DNA of 22,809 bases from Chara braunii (Eukaryota; Streptophyta; Charophyceae; Charales; Characeae), in the NCBI GenBank assembly GCA_003427395.1, contig BFEA01000254.1, positions 236,615 to 259,423 on the forward strand, written 5' to 3'. Position 1 is the first letter of the stretch, and the number at the start of each line of letters is the position of its first letter. This document shows positions 10,048-18,045 of this stretch, one piece after another. The position numbers and the translations under genes were made by a program. The notes under the pieces are model-generated. The model had not been told where the DNA came from and did no database searches. It saw nothing but the letters and a program-made list of their open reading frames with translations.

Positions 10048-10587
10048 TCAATCTGAAAAGTATTGTCGGGCTTCCCACCGAGCTTTAGCCCGTCGTTTAG
10101 AACAGAAAGGCTTTGGCACGCTCCGCGTGTCTCGTTTTCGTATCAAATCTCGTCGTCGTTCGATGGTCAGTTCCGAGTCCGACGTGGATGGTCTCAGTCG
10201 CGTGGCTCTTTCTTTATGCTCGTCTTCACTCCGCACACGGTAGTGGAAACCCTTGGATTCGTAGCGCTCAAAACGCTGGCATTCGGTGCATAGAGTGCGC
10301 GGCCAGTGGGGTTCTACTGCCGTCCACGAGATGACGATCAACTCGTTGAATGACAACAATATCGAGTAAGGTGGGAAGTGCGTATCGATAATGACAAACC
10401 CAGCCTCTACGAACCCTGAACAACGGTTGGCCGAAGGGAAGTAGTATCGCCCGCCGATCTGTGCGACAACTTCTCGTACATCCCACTCGCATACACGTGT
10501 CCTTTCCTCGTTGTAGGGAAAAGACAGTGTTGAGGCGGGAGGTGCAGGAGGCTGGCGCCCGATCGAAGGGTGTTTGTCCGTCCACAT
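10048..10587 (-). CDS. 5' leader ORF upstream of gag, function unknown
   Basis: Uninterrupted ORF of 179 residues from an in-frame ATG (10587-10585); the frame is open further upstream toward the gap. It lies between the 5' LTR and gag on the same strand, ending about 350 bases before the gag ATG. The N-terminal half is hydrophobic/aromatic (YYFPSANRCSGFVEAGFVII). A Cys pair CTEC occurs in the middle. The C-terminal third is strongly basic with many Arg/Lys and ends near YFSD. I do not recognise a family. It could be an accessory protein of this lineage or an N-terminal piece of a longer gag precursor. The basic tail would suit nucleic-acid binding, which is inference. Confidence 0.45.
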   Translation of the reverse strand: MWTDKHPSIGRQPPAPPASTLSFPYNEERTRVCEWDVREVVAQIGGRYYFPSANRCSGFVEAGFVIIDTHFPPYSILLSFNELIVISWTAVEPHWPRTLCTECQRFERYESKGFHYRVRSEDEHKERATRLRPSTSDSELTIERRRDLIRKRDTRSVPKPFCSKRRAKARWEARQYFSD

Positions 10588-10680
10588 GTCAATCAATTGC
10601 AAAGACCTCGCGACGTCCTCATCAAAAGAAAAGAAAATACTCGCGCAACTCACAATCAATCCCTTAAACACGAGAGAGAG

Positions 10681-10959
10681 NNNNNNNNNNNNNNNNNNNN
10701 NNNNNNNNNNNNNNNNNNNNNNNNNNNNNNNNNNNNNNNNNNNNNNNNNNNNNNNNNNNNNNNNNNNNNNNNNNNNNNNNNNNNNNNNNNNNNNNNNNNN
10801 NNNNNNNNNNNNNNNNNNNNNNNNNNNNNNNNNNNNNNNNNNNNNNNNNNNNNNNNNNNNNNNNNNNNNNNNNNNNNNNNNNNNNNNNNNNNNNNNNNNN
10901 NNNNNNNNNNNNNNNNNNNNNNNNNNNNNNNNNNNNNNNNNNNNNNNNNNNNNNNNNNN
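10681..10959. other. Assembly gap (279 N) inside AG microsatellite
   Basis: A run of unknown bases flanked on both sides by AG repeats (gagagag before, AG run 10960-11011 after). The gap is where the inner edge of the 5' LTR and the primer-binding site would be expected, so these cannot be read. The true length is unknown. Confidence 0.99.
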
Positions 10960-11015
<56 letters not shown>

Positions 11016-12544
11016 CACTTCAGCAGCTTGATCATGCATATAACTAATGGACCGACCCGCGGCTAATTTTAGTGAGCCAGCGCGACGTGGATCCCAGGCG
11101 CCTTGTTTCTCGAGGCCGCCTCGTGGTTCGGCTGCTGATGTTGGACAGCATAAGGCAGATGGCATGCGCAGTGCATTCAGAGCTACAGATCTAAACACTC
11201 TTGCATTCTCGGACAAAATCCCGACGACAATCGTCTAATCAACGTCAAACAGATGCGCATTTCCATACATTCATTCATTGTGGAAGATGCGAAAAATGAG
11301 CCATGCACAGGAAAAGATGGATTGCTTGCACAGTACACACGCATTCACCGCTCAGAAGACAGGAAGGCGGGGTCCTTGCGCAGGAGGATTACCCAGGAAA
11401 CTAATGGAAGAGTTCCGGAAGAAGTTCTTTCATGCACGGAAAGCATGTAGATTCACTCTTATCCAGAAGAGAGGGAGAAGGAGAGAAGCATCGAGACACA
11501 TCATTGTTCAAAGATAGAGGAGAAGGGAAAAGGGGGGGGGGGGGAGAGTCGAGATAGGAGATGACGCAACCCAAAAGAAGGAAGTTCAGCGTTGTAAGAG
11601 AGAAAGATCCGCAACAACAAAGGCGCATTCGCCGTTAATTCCAGTATGGCCCCGGGCCAATCACTCACTCAACTCCAATCATCAATCCTCATACCCGCAC
11701 CGACGATCCCGGCCGCCGTGTGCTAACTCCCACCACTTGGATCGTCACCCCGCTGTCGTAGACTCGACACGGTTCGCCCAGATCCCACAGTCCGTCGTGG
11801 CGATGCAGCGCGCAACCGGCCAGCCTATCGTCAGCCCGACAGGACTTTCCGACTCGCACCAAACACTCTACCTAGCCACTGCTTTTCGGAACCTGGCTTG
11901 AGAGTCGAGAACGTAAGAGAGATTTGCGGACGCGCTTGCGGGTTTTATAGTTGCGACAGGGGAGATAGAAGGGGGAGAAAGTGACGGGAAAGCTGAGGTG
12001 TAAGAGGAGAAGTAGGAGGAGGAGACTTTGAGAAGAATGCTCTATGAACGCCATGTTGATCCCTCGAAACTCAAGGTTCAACCAATCAGATTCGCCGCGC
12101 AATAGGAAGGTCCTATTGATCCACGCACCTGATTGGCGAGCGGGAGTTATCGATGGATCGACCGGGCGTCGTGCGCCAGACTCAGAGGGTGAGGGGAGAA
12201 AAGGCGCGAGAAGTGGCGCAAGACAGGTCCAAGATTCAGATGATCAAGAAAGGAAAAGGGGCGCGCAGAGAGCAAGGCGGTAGAGGGAGAGAGAGAAAGA
12301 AAGCAGTTATGGGGCGAAAGAAAGAGGAGGTAGAAGGGGAAAGGAGCGCGGGAGGGAGCGATGCGGGGGACAGAGAGGAGAAAGCTTTGCACGCGCGGCG
12401 CCGTCAACAAAAAGAGAGAAAAAGGCACCGAAACAGTTACAGCCTAATTCAAAATTGAAATCACCACATCCGCGCGCGAAAGAGCGACGCGGGAAAAGAA
12501 AATCCTATGCCTATTCGTATTCGCACAAAATTCCGAGAGTTTTC
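10960..12544 (-). repeat. 5' LTR copy (direct repeat, right)
   Basis: Direct repeat partner of 1-1588, in the same orientation, beginning in the AG run and ending with gagttttc at 12544, where similarity stops. Differences from the left copy are scattered substitutions, mostly transitions, with small indels. A TATAAAA on the minus strand is conserved. In element orientation this is the upstream LTR, so it would drive transcription toward gag. The boundary does not show a canonical TG start, so the edge may be truncated or off by some bases. Confidence 0.88.
11943..11949 (-). promoter_or_regulatory. Candidate LTR TATA box (right, upstream copy)
   Basis: Minus-strand TATAAAA in the upstream LTR, identical in context to the motif in the left copy, with the inverted CCAAT box (plus-strand ccaatcag) about 130 bases upstream in element orientation. 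This is the copy that would have promoted genomic transcription. Confidence 0.45.
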
Positions 12545-12983
12545 GCTAAGGCGCACGTAATTTCCTATGTATTTCCCGAATTGCAGAAAGGAAAAGCAGA
12601 ACCCGGGAGTCGAAAAAGCTTTCCGAAAGATGGGAGCCAAGAACGCGGTACCCAAAATCAAGAAAACGAAACGGGGTTTTAATGGGGTTGGTATGATACA
12701 AGCAAAAAGGGGTACGGAAGATAGCACGGGTTCGGGAAGTGGTCGTCACACCCTATTGGCTGAAGGCCTTAAGCACATTTGTTTTTGTTTTTTTTTCCTT
12801 TTTTCTTTTCTGACATCGCTCCAAGGAAACGTCGTCGGGCGACGTCCCCGAGGACAGGTGGAACGAAGGGCCCAAATTTCCTTTTGACTAAAAGGATTTT
12901 TTCCTCGGGCTCCGAGGACGCCCCAAGGAGTGTCGGACGAGCCCCTCAGTCTGTATATTCTTACTTCAATTGTCTGTTGTACT
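12545..12983. other. Unassigned flank with pyrimidine tract and small hairpins
   Basis: No gene is supported here. A T-rich tract at about 12779-12810 could be the complement of an A-tail of a minus-strand insertion, but I found no matching target-site duplication. Between 12829 and 12916 there are several short GC-rich palindromes (for example CCTCGG/CCGAGG). The short ORFs in this stretch look non-coding. Confidence 0.5.
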
Positions 12984-13097
12984 AGCTTTCGTACTCTGGA
13001 CCCATTTTCCAGCAGGTGCCGCTCCCCGCCAATAGATTGGAGCCTTTTGTATAAAAAAAAAAACAAAAAAAAAACAAACAAAAAAAAGCTTTGGTAC
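12984..13097 (+). mobile_element. Short SINE-like insertion A with A-rich tail and TSD
   Basis: The flanking direct repeats are AGCTTTCGTAC (12984-12994) and AGCTTTGGTAC (13087-13097), 10 of 11 identical. The body (12995-13052) starts with a small hairpin (CTGGA at 12996-13000 pairing TCCAG at 13008-13012) and contains the block 13009-13044, shared with element B. It ends in an A-rich tail broken by C. This structure is that of an L1-mobilised short RNA copy. Confidence 0.7.
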
Positions 13098-13101
13098 GAG
13101 C

Positions 13102-13278
13102 TTGATGATAAGACCAGAGGTTAAATATAATATCAAGCAAGCTATCGCTACAGATTGGGCACACAACGTAGTAAATAAAGGATACCGGACTAAACCAATG
13201 AATCCGTTCGTCTCTCATTGGAGACAGTTCCCAGATCTGGTTAAGGTTTCAGTGCAACAGCAGTCAGTACCACAGTTG
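13102..13278 (+). other. Open reading frame fragment, unknown, interrupted by element B
   Basis: An ATG-started frame between the two SINE-like insertions encodes about 59 residues before running into element B (stretches such as KQAIATDWAHNVVNKGY). Composition is more protein-like and more AT-rich than the surroundings. Without element B the frame would continue only about a dozen codons. It may be a relic of a host gene or an older repeat. I do not recognise it, and coding status is uncertain. Confidence 0.22.
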
Positions 13279-13480
13279 ACCTTCGAAGAACAATGTGGGA
13301 GGTTCCTGCCAGCATTGATTACCCTGGAGTCCAGGGGATTGACTCCAGCAGGTGATTCTCCCCACCAATAGATGGATCCTCTCCCCAGATGCTAGTGGTG
13401 TCTGCTCTTACCAGCATCACTAGCACCCGTGGGGGTGTTTTTTCAAAAAAAAAAAAAAAAAAAAAAAAGTACCACAGTTG
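13267..13480 (+). mobile_element. SINE-like insertion B with A24 tail and 12-bp TSD
   Basis: The flanking direct repeats are identical: GTACCACAGTTG at 13267-13278 and 13469-13480. The body is 13279-13444, followed by 24 A (13445-13468). It is highly structured: a perfect 8-bp stem CTGGAGTC (13324-13331)/GACTCCAG (13341-13348), and an 11-bp stem with one G-T pair, 13390-13400/13415-13425. The block 13345-13379 matches element A at about 30 of 36 positions. I find no convincing tRNA A/B boxes, 5S or 7SL signature, so the parent RNA is unidentified. Confidence 0.82.
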
Positions 13481-13710
13481 TCCTTTTGGCTCTTCAAGTT
13501 TTTCCTGTGAAATTTCAGTTGTAAATAAATTTAGTAGTAATTGTAGTTGTCCTTGTAGGTTGTAAGAGTCTGTCTTGTATTTTACCTGATTGGTTGAGTG
13601 ACAGGTTTTTAAGGAAGGTTTCAGTACAAGATTAGGATAAGTTGGAGACAGTGATGATGTTGTTTGGTAAGACTAGTGGTGATTGTTGAATTTGTTGGTT
13701 CAGAATTTAG
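13481..13710. other. AT-rich interval, no feature seen
   Basis: TG-rich, low-GC sequence with no supportable gene or repeat. It probably belongs to the pre-insertion locus that continues from 13098-13266. Confidence 0.5.
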
Positions 13711-13768
13711 GAGGGATACTCCAGCAAAAAAATAAAAAAAATAAAAAATAATAAAAAGAGGGATACTC
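13711..13768 (+). mobile_element. A-rich stub flanked by 11-bp duplication
   Basis: GAGGGATACTC occurs at 13711-13721 and again at 13758-13768. Between them lie only CAGC and an A-rich stretch broken by T (13726-13757). This is what an extremely 5'-truncated retrotransposition event looks like: tail only, plus target-site duplication. A local slippage duplication around an A-rich tract is the alternative. Confidence 0.5.
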
Positions 13769-14006
13769 AGCAGTCTGGATCTGAATCTGGCCCGAGTTGC
13801 GGGAACCAGAACAAGGCCTGTTGTTTTCTTTGGTAAGGGACGCGGGGCCCGTTTCCCGGTTTCAAAGCAAACAATCATTCTTCTTGAAGAAGAAGAAGAA
13901 AAAAAAAAAAAAAGGGATCATAGTGGTAGTGATAGTAGTAGAAAACTTTGCTGGGTTCGGGGTTTGGGGTGGGGAATTTGGTGGGATGGGACCACAGCAG
14001 GGCCGA
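13769..14006 (+). other. Unassigned interval with A-rich tract
   Basis: It contains a GAA-to-poly-A tract (about 13886-13914) followed by GT-rich sequence. A frame opening at 13797 runs through it to 14135, but the middle is low complexity (poly-Lys), so I treat coding as unproven. The last part of that frame (13998-14135) overlaps the foldback described next and has more normal composition. Confidence 0.35.
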
Positions 14007-14160
14007 GGTCCCACTAGCAAAGAAGATTGGATTGAATGCCTGAATCTGGCTGCGTTTGTGGACGAGTGCAGAAAATCGAGATTGAACTCCTTTTCTGCAT
14101 CTCTGCCTAAAACACGGCCAGATTCAGGATCTTAATCCGATCCCCGTTGCTAGTGGGACC
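14007..14160. repeat. 154-base foldback (imperfect inverted repeat)
   Basis: The outer arms are perfect for 14 bp: GGTCCCACTAGCAA (14007-14020) against TTGCTAGTGGGACC (14147-14160). Pairing continues imperfectly inward, including a second perfect block around GAATCTGGC (about 14041-14050 with 14117-14126). It ends in an 8-bp stem, GCAGAAAA (14068-14075)/TTTTCTGC (14091-14098), with a 15-base loop. Both arms are about 69 nt and register with only one gap. This resembles a plant microRNA-type precursor or a recent inverted duplication. Transcription is not shown. Confidence 0.6.
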
Positions 14161-14223
14161 ATGCTCCAGGGAATGGGCCTGGCCGAGAGTGCCAAGCTTA
14201 GCCCGGATTGCTGTGGTGCAAAT

Positions 14224-14232
14224 GTGAGGGGC
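14224..14232 (+). repeat. Target-site duplication of U2 retrocopy, left
   Basis: GTGAGGGGC immediately precedes U2 nucleotide 1. The identical nonamer follows the U2 poly-A at 22436-22444, 8.2 kb away, which shows that everything between them was added to one target site. Confidence 0.85.
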
Positions 14233-14285
14233 ATACCTTTCTCTGCCTTTTGGCTAAGATCAAGTGTAGTATCTGTTCTGATCAG
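14233..14285 (+). pseudogene. U2 snRNA retrocopy, 5' half (nt 1-53)
   Basis: It begins exactly at the U2 5' end (ATACCTTTCT) and reads through CTTTTGGCTAAGATCAAG and the branch-point-recognition region GTGTAGTATC to GATCAG. From memory of plant U2, there are about two changes in 53 nt. U2 snRNA pairs with the intron branch point in the spliceosome. This is not a functional gene: it is interrupted, 3'-truncated, A-tailed and flanked by target-site duplications. No plant snRNA upstream element or TATA is seen at the usual -70/-30 spacing. The LINE's T-tract begins one base downstream (14287). Confidence 0.92.
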
Positions 14286-14286
14286 C

Positions 14287-14486
14287 TTTTTTTTTTTTTT
14301 TTTTTTTTTTAAATCAACAGTTTCTCACTCATCAATTCATAATTCGAGGCCGGGGACCTCACAATTCAACCCGGGGTACTGACAGCATCAGCCAGTGTTC
14401 TCCGTCCTCTGCAATCCTCTGAGTGATGTCTTAACTTCGGCCAAGGGTTTCCACCCCCTCAAGGTGATGGACCACAGGTCTGAGAC
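14287..14486 (-). other. LINE 3' UTR and A tail
   Basis: In element orientation, about 175 bases follow the last ORF2 stop (14489-14487), then 24 A (14287-14310 on the plus strand). No conserved 3' hairpin is obvious. A short GC-rich palindromic stretch lies around 14346-14376. Confidence 0.75.
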
Positions 14487-16186
14487 TCACACTACCCCTT
14501 TCTTGATCCAGGCTTGGCCGAAGGTGCCTGTGGAACCGTCTGCTGCGAAGGCTTGTCCTGCTTGGTTGAGAACTGTTGGGCTCTCAAATAAGAGCTGCTT
14601 CAGAACTTCGTCCCTGGTGGCTGTCGGGGACTACACATCCCGGGGAGTGTGGTGCCATGCTCTTCGAATGGGCTCCCAAAAACCTGATTTGAGTCTTCTT
14701 TTACGAAAAGATGGGATGAAGAAACAGTCCCATACGTCCTGGGGTCTGCTCAAGTCCCACTCCCGCATCAGTATCCGTTCTGCGAGATCGAACCAGTGGT
14801 CCCTTGCCTTGGCGTTGGCCACCTTGGCTACCCAGTCTCGTAACTGGGCTTGGTTCCTGCGGCCAGGGTCCAGTAGTCCCAGCCCTCCTTGGAAGCGTGG
14901 AAAGGACAGCGTGTCATAGGCTACCTTGGACAGGAATCCCTCTGTGGCTAGCGGCCTAGCGCTCTTGGTTTCCAGATGAAGCGTGCTACCAGTTTCTTGA
15001 TCACCCTTATCATGCCCTCCGCCATTTCCTTCACCGTTGTGATGAACCACAGAATGGAGAGCAGTGCCACATTGGCCACTAGAGGTCTCCCAATCAGCGA
15101 TAGGTGCCATGTGTGGCCCCACAATCTGAGTCGGGCTGAGATGCGCTGCTGGAGTAGCAGTCCTTGGGACGACGTCCCAATTTGCATACTCACTAACACC
15201 CCTCTGAATCTTTCCTCCTCCCCTGATTCTACTCTCCTCATTCCCCATTCTACTTGCAGGTTGAACTGTGCAGGCAGCAAGTACGTGGATTTGTTCCAGT
15301 TTACCGTAGCTTCCGATAGAGTGCAGTATTCCCTCATCACCGACTTCTCGGTGTTTTTGCATACTACGAATAGATCATCTGCCAAAGCCTTCACTTTGCA
15401 CTCCTCCCCCGTGTGTAACTGCAATCCTCTTATATCCGGGTGTTTCCTTATCCTGTTCAGCAGGACTTCTAGCTGCAGAACAAAGTCGAGCGGGGCAAGC
15501 GGACAACCTTGGCGCAGTGACCTCGTGAGAGGGAATGCCTCAGAGAGGTGGCCATTCACCATCACCGCTGATGTCGAGACTGTGTACAGTGCTACAAACC
15601 AAGAACAGAAGCCTTCCCCAAACCCCATTTGTTTCAGGGTCGTGAAGGTGAAGGTCCACCCGACCTTATCGTAGGCCTTCTCCAGATCGAGCAAGAGGAC
15701 TGCCACGTCCAGGTTTTCCTCCTGCACCACCTCCAACGTCTCAATCGTTGTTACAATGTTGTTCAAGATGGAGCGGCCCTGCACAAAGGCGCCTTGGTCT
15801 CTTCCTACTAGCTCTGGGAGGTATTTCGAGAGTTTGTGTGCTAGCGTTTTCGCAAGGATCTCGTATGACACGTTCAGGAGTGATATAGGACGCCAGTTTC
15901 GAATGTCTGCTTTGTCCCCGTTCTTGAACAGGACCGTTATTACGCCATGCGTCATCCCTCTCCCCAGTCTGCCTCCCACTAGGATTTCATTGTAGAGCTC
16001 GACTAGGAGGGGACCGTAGACCGCCCAGTTGGCTCTGTAAAATTCCATTGTTAGTCCGTCTACTCCTGGCGATTTTCCCACTGCCATTGACTTAATGGTT
16101 TGCGTCACTTCCGCGAGAGAGAGGGCCCGGGCCGGTCCAGATCCAGCTTGGCTGTAGTTTGCAGCTTTACAGTGGTATCTTCCCAC
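14487..16186 (-). pseudogene. LINE ORF2: reverse transcriptase and C-terminal region
   Basis: The reverse transcriptase for target-primed reverse transcription. It is open without stops for over 400 codons (16186-14948). Motifs in order: VGKSPGVDGLTMEFY, NWRPISLLNVSYEILAK, DQGAFVQGRSI, palm A with Asp in LLLDLEKAYDKV, RQGCPLAPLDFVLQLE, and catalytic ADD at 15382-15374 within KALADDLFVV. Leu precedes ADD where Tyr/Phe is usual. A frameshift near 14950 moves the C-terminal region (AYDTLSFPRFQGGLGLLD) into another frame. A TAG interrupts that frame at 14633-14631, and it ends with TGA at 14489-14487. The order of domains and RT sequence place it in the L1 group. Confidence 0.93.
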
Positions 16187-16619
16187 ATGTCTGAGGCGTT
16201 AGTCAAGTCCGTATATACGTCCTCCTGTGGTCGCCTAGAGGTGAGGATGTCGGAGTAATAAAGGCTGGCGCATTGGAGCATGCTAGAGGCAGCGCAGGCT
16301 GTCGGAGCAGCATCGTCGAAGGGGTGTCTTAGTTCCACCATCTGCTGCTGGGTGCGTCTCGATTGCAGCTTCTGGAAAGTCTCTTTTGTCATCTTGTCCT
16401 TGGTCTCAATTCCCTTTACCTTCAGTATGTCTGTCCACCTCTTATGTTTCTCCTCCTGTATAGCGTTCCATTCACTCATGCGCCTCTCCCTTTCTACTGC
16501 CCACACCATTGCCGAGATAGGATGACCCTCCGTCTTCTCTTCTGCCTCGAGTCCTCTACTATTTGTTTGCGATCTGCTTCTTTCATGTTCCTTTCTCTCG
16601 CCAGAATTCTTGAAATGAC
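16105..16619 (-). pseudogene. LINE ORF2 linker between endonuclease and RT
   Basis: A basic, Glu/Lys/Arg-rich, probably helical linker on the RT side of the hAT insertion (for example RMSEWNAIQEEKHKRW). It is read in two frames: the part next to the hAT element reads as an L1-like linker (VISRILARERNMKEADR) in one frame, then switches near 16520-16560. A second switch near 16180 enters the RT frame. These shifts, with the transposon and nonsense codons, show the linker has decayed more than the RT core. Confidence 0.65.
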
Positions 16620-16983
16620 GTCCAGGACAGTGCCGGACCCGTGAACGTGACCGGCACCAGTCACTTGAACGTGACCGGCCGTTCATTTGGTGTTTTTTTT
16701 GTGAACGGCTGTTCACGGTGAACGGGCCGACCACTAAGGAGTGGTGTTTTTTTTTTTTTTTTTTTTTTTTTTGGGCTCCCCCAGGTAGATTCGCCTCAAG
16801 CCCCACAGCGTGATGACATTGAAAAAATAAAAAAAAATCGAAATGACCTACAAAATAGCAAACAAAAATGCTTATTTTGGCTGGTTGATTTTTATTTTTA
16901 TTTTTAATTAAAAACATATTATTCGTGATTTTTTTTTTTTGAAAAAATTATAGGGAGTTACCCTTCGATGTCCCCCACCCTCC

Positions 16984-17034
<51 letters not shown>

Positions 17035-17145
17035 GCTCTCCGTGAACTCCATGAACTCCCGTGTCGTGAACGGGGTGAACTCCATGACTGGTCTCCATCC
17101 ACAGACCCCGTGAACGGTGACCGGTGGTACGACACTGGTCCAGGA
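16620..17145. mobile_element. Non-autonomous hAT element (510 bp) with 8-bp TSD
   Basis: The 8-bp direct repeats GTCCAGGA at 16620-16627 and 17138-17145 bracket an element spanning 16628-17137. Its ends are inverted: CAGTGCCGGACC at the left, and CAGTGTCGTACC reading inward from the right (10 of 12 identical). CAGTG...CACTG termini with an 8-bp duplication are the hAT signature. The subterminal regions are packed with GTGAACGG/GTTCACGG motifs, the arrangement used for hAT transposase binding. The interior holds a T26 tract (16747-16772), AT-rich sequence and an A46 tract (16987-17032). There is no transposase ORF. It interrupts LINE ORF2 between the endonuclease and RT. Confidence 0.88.
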
Positions 17146-17161
17146 TGCCTGAGGTGGTTCC

Positions 17162-18045
17162 TCAGCCCCCGTCGAGCCAGTCTGCGGTGGACTCAAAGTA
17201 TTGCCTTGTCTGTTCCCAACTGGCCATGTGCACTGCCACCCATTCTCTCACTCCGGGCTCTTCTAGTACTTGATCGTTCAGCCGGAAGAAGCCACGGCCT
17301 CTTGAGTTGCATATGTTCAGCCTAATGTCCATGGCCACCAGCTTGTGATCTGACATTGGGTGACATACGCTGTGCACCGTCATAACTTGGTCTTGGATCT
17401 GTTTCCCCAGCAAGTAGTCTAGGCGTCTCTTTGTTACCTCTTGCCTCTCCCTATACATGTGCGAGTACCACATATAGCCTGGTTCCCTTGGGTTCAAGGC
17501 TGGGAATGGGTCCACCAGGGTTAGCTCGGCACACAGTCCCCACAGTGCCTGCACATCACTCCTATCCACTTTTGCTGAACCGCATCGCAGAGCCTCGTCC
17601 AAGGACAAGTTCCAATCCCCCACCAACACCAATTTCTCTATCTCCGATATATGTAACATGAGCCTTGTGAAAAACCTTGTTCTTTCCCTCACTTCTGTTG
17701 GGGCGTAAATCGTCATAAACACCCATTCTTCATCGGGGATCTCTACCTTCAGCCAAGCCCAACGCCCCCACATGTCCGCTTTTGAGTCCAACACGCTGGC
17801 CTGCAGGTCTCAGTGGAGGAGGATACCAGCCCCCCCTCTGGTTCCCTGCGCCGGGGACCATACTTGGGGGCGTCCCACCAAGATGAGATTGCACCCAACT
17901 TTTCTTCGTTCAACTTCGTCTCTTGCAACATTGCACAATTCACCCTCCTTTCATGTAGCCAAAACTTCAGCAACCTCTTTTTTGATCTCCCGTTCGTGTC
18001 GCCCAGGCCACGGACGTTCCAAGTAGCTGCTTTGATCTTATCCAT
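17162..18045 (-). pseudogene. LINE ORF2: APE-type endonuclease
   Basis: The endonuclease nicks the target to prime reverse transcription. The start ATG is at 18045-18043, followed by MDKIKAATWNVRGLG, the usual L1 N-terminus with the catalytic Asn. The catalytic Glu is in LQETK (near 17922), the GDWN motif near 17617, and SDHKLV near 17350. Two lesions are present: a frameshift near 17870, before the WSPAQGTRGGAGILLH stretch, and a TGA at 17812-17810. A further TGA at 17164-17162 ends the open frame just before the hAT insertion. The start codon overlaps the preceding ORF's stop (ATGGATAA, 18045-18038). Confidence 0.9.

Larger units (their letters stand above)
1..12544 (-). mobile_element. Degenerate Ty3/gypsy LTR retrotransposon
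   Basis: Two long direct repeats (1-1588 and 10960-12544) bracket a minus-strand coding region. The domain order is gag, protease, reverse transcriptase, RNase H, integrase, which is the Ty3/gypsy (Metaviridae) order; Ty1/copia has integrase before RT. Extra parts are a 5' leader ORF, a PHD-like finger between RNase H and integrase, and a ~2 kb ORF region after pol. Stops and frameshifts make this copy non-coding for full-length Pol. The element's 3' end may continue left of the window, and the 5' LTR inner edge lies in the N gap. I could not find TG/CA LTR termini, a tRNA primer-binding site or a polypurine tract. Confidence 0.93.

Noticed and set aside
12772-12810. T-tract as the tail of a minus-strand retroelement
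   Set aside because: No target-site duplication or recognisable element body could be paired with it.
13279-13444. tRNA-derived SINE promoter boxes in element B
   Set aside because: GATTGACTCC only loosely resembles a B box, and no A box lies at the right distance.
14233-14285. A functional U2 snRNA gene
   Set aside because: The copy is split, ends at nt 86 in poly-A, is flanked by target-site duplications, and has no upstream snRNA element or TATA at the expected spacing.
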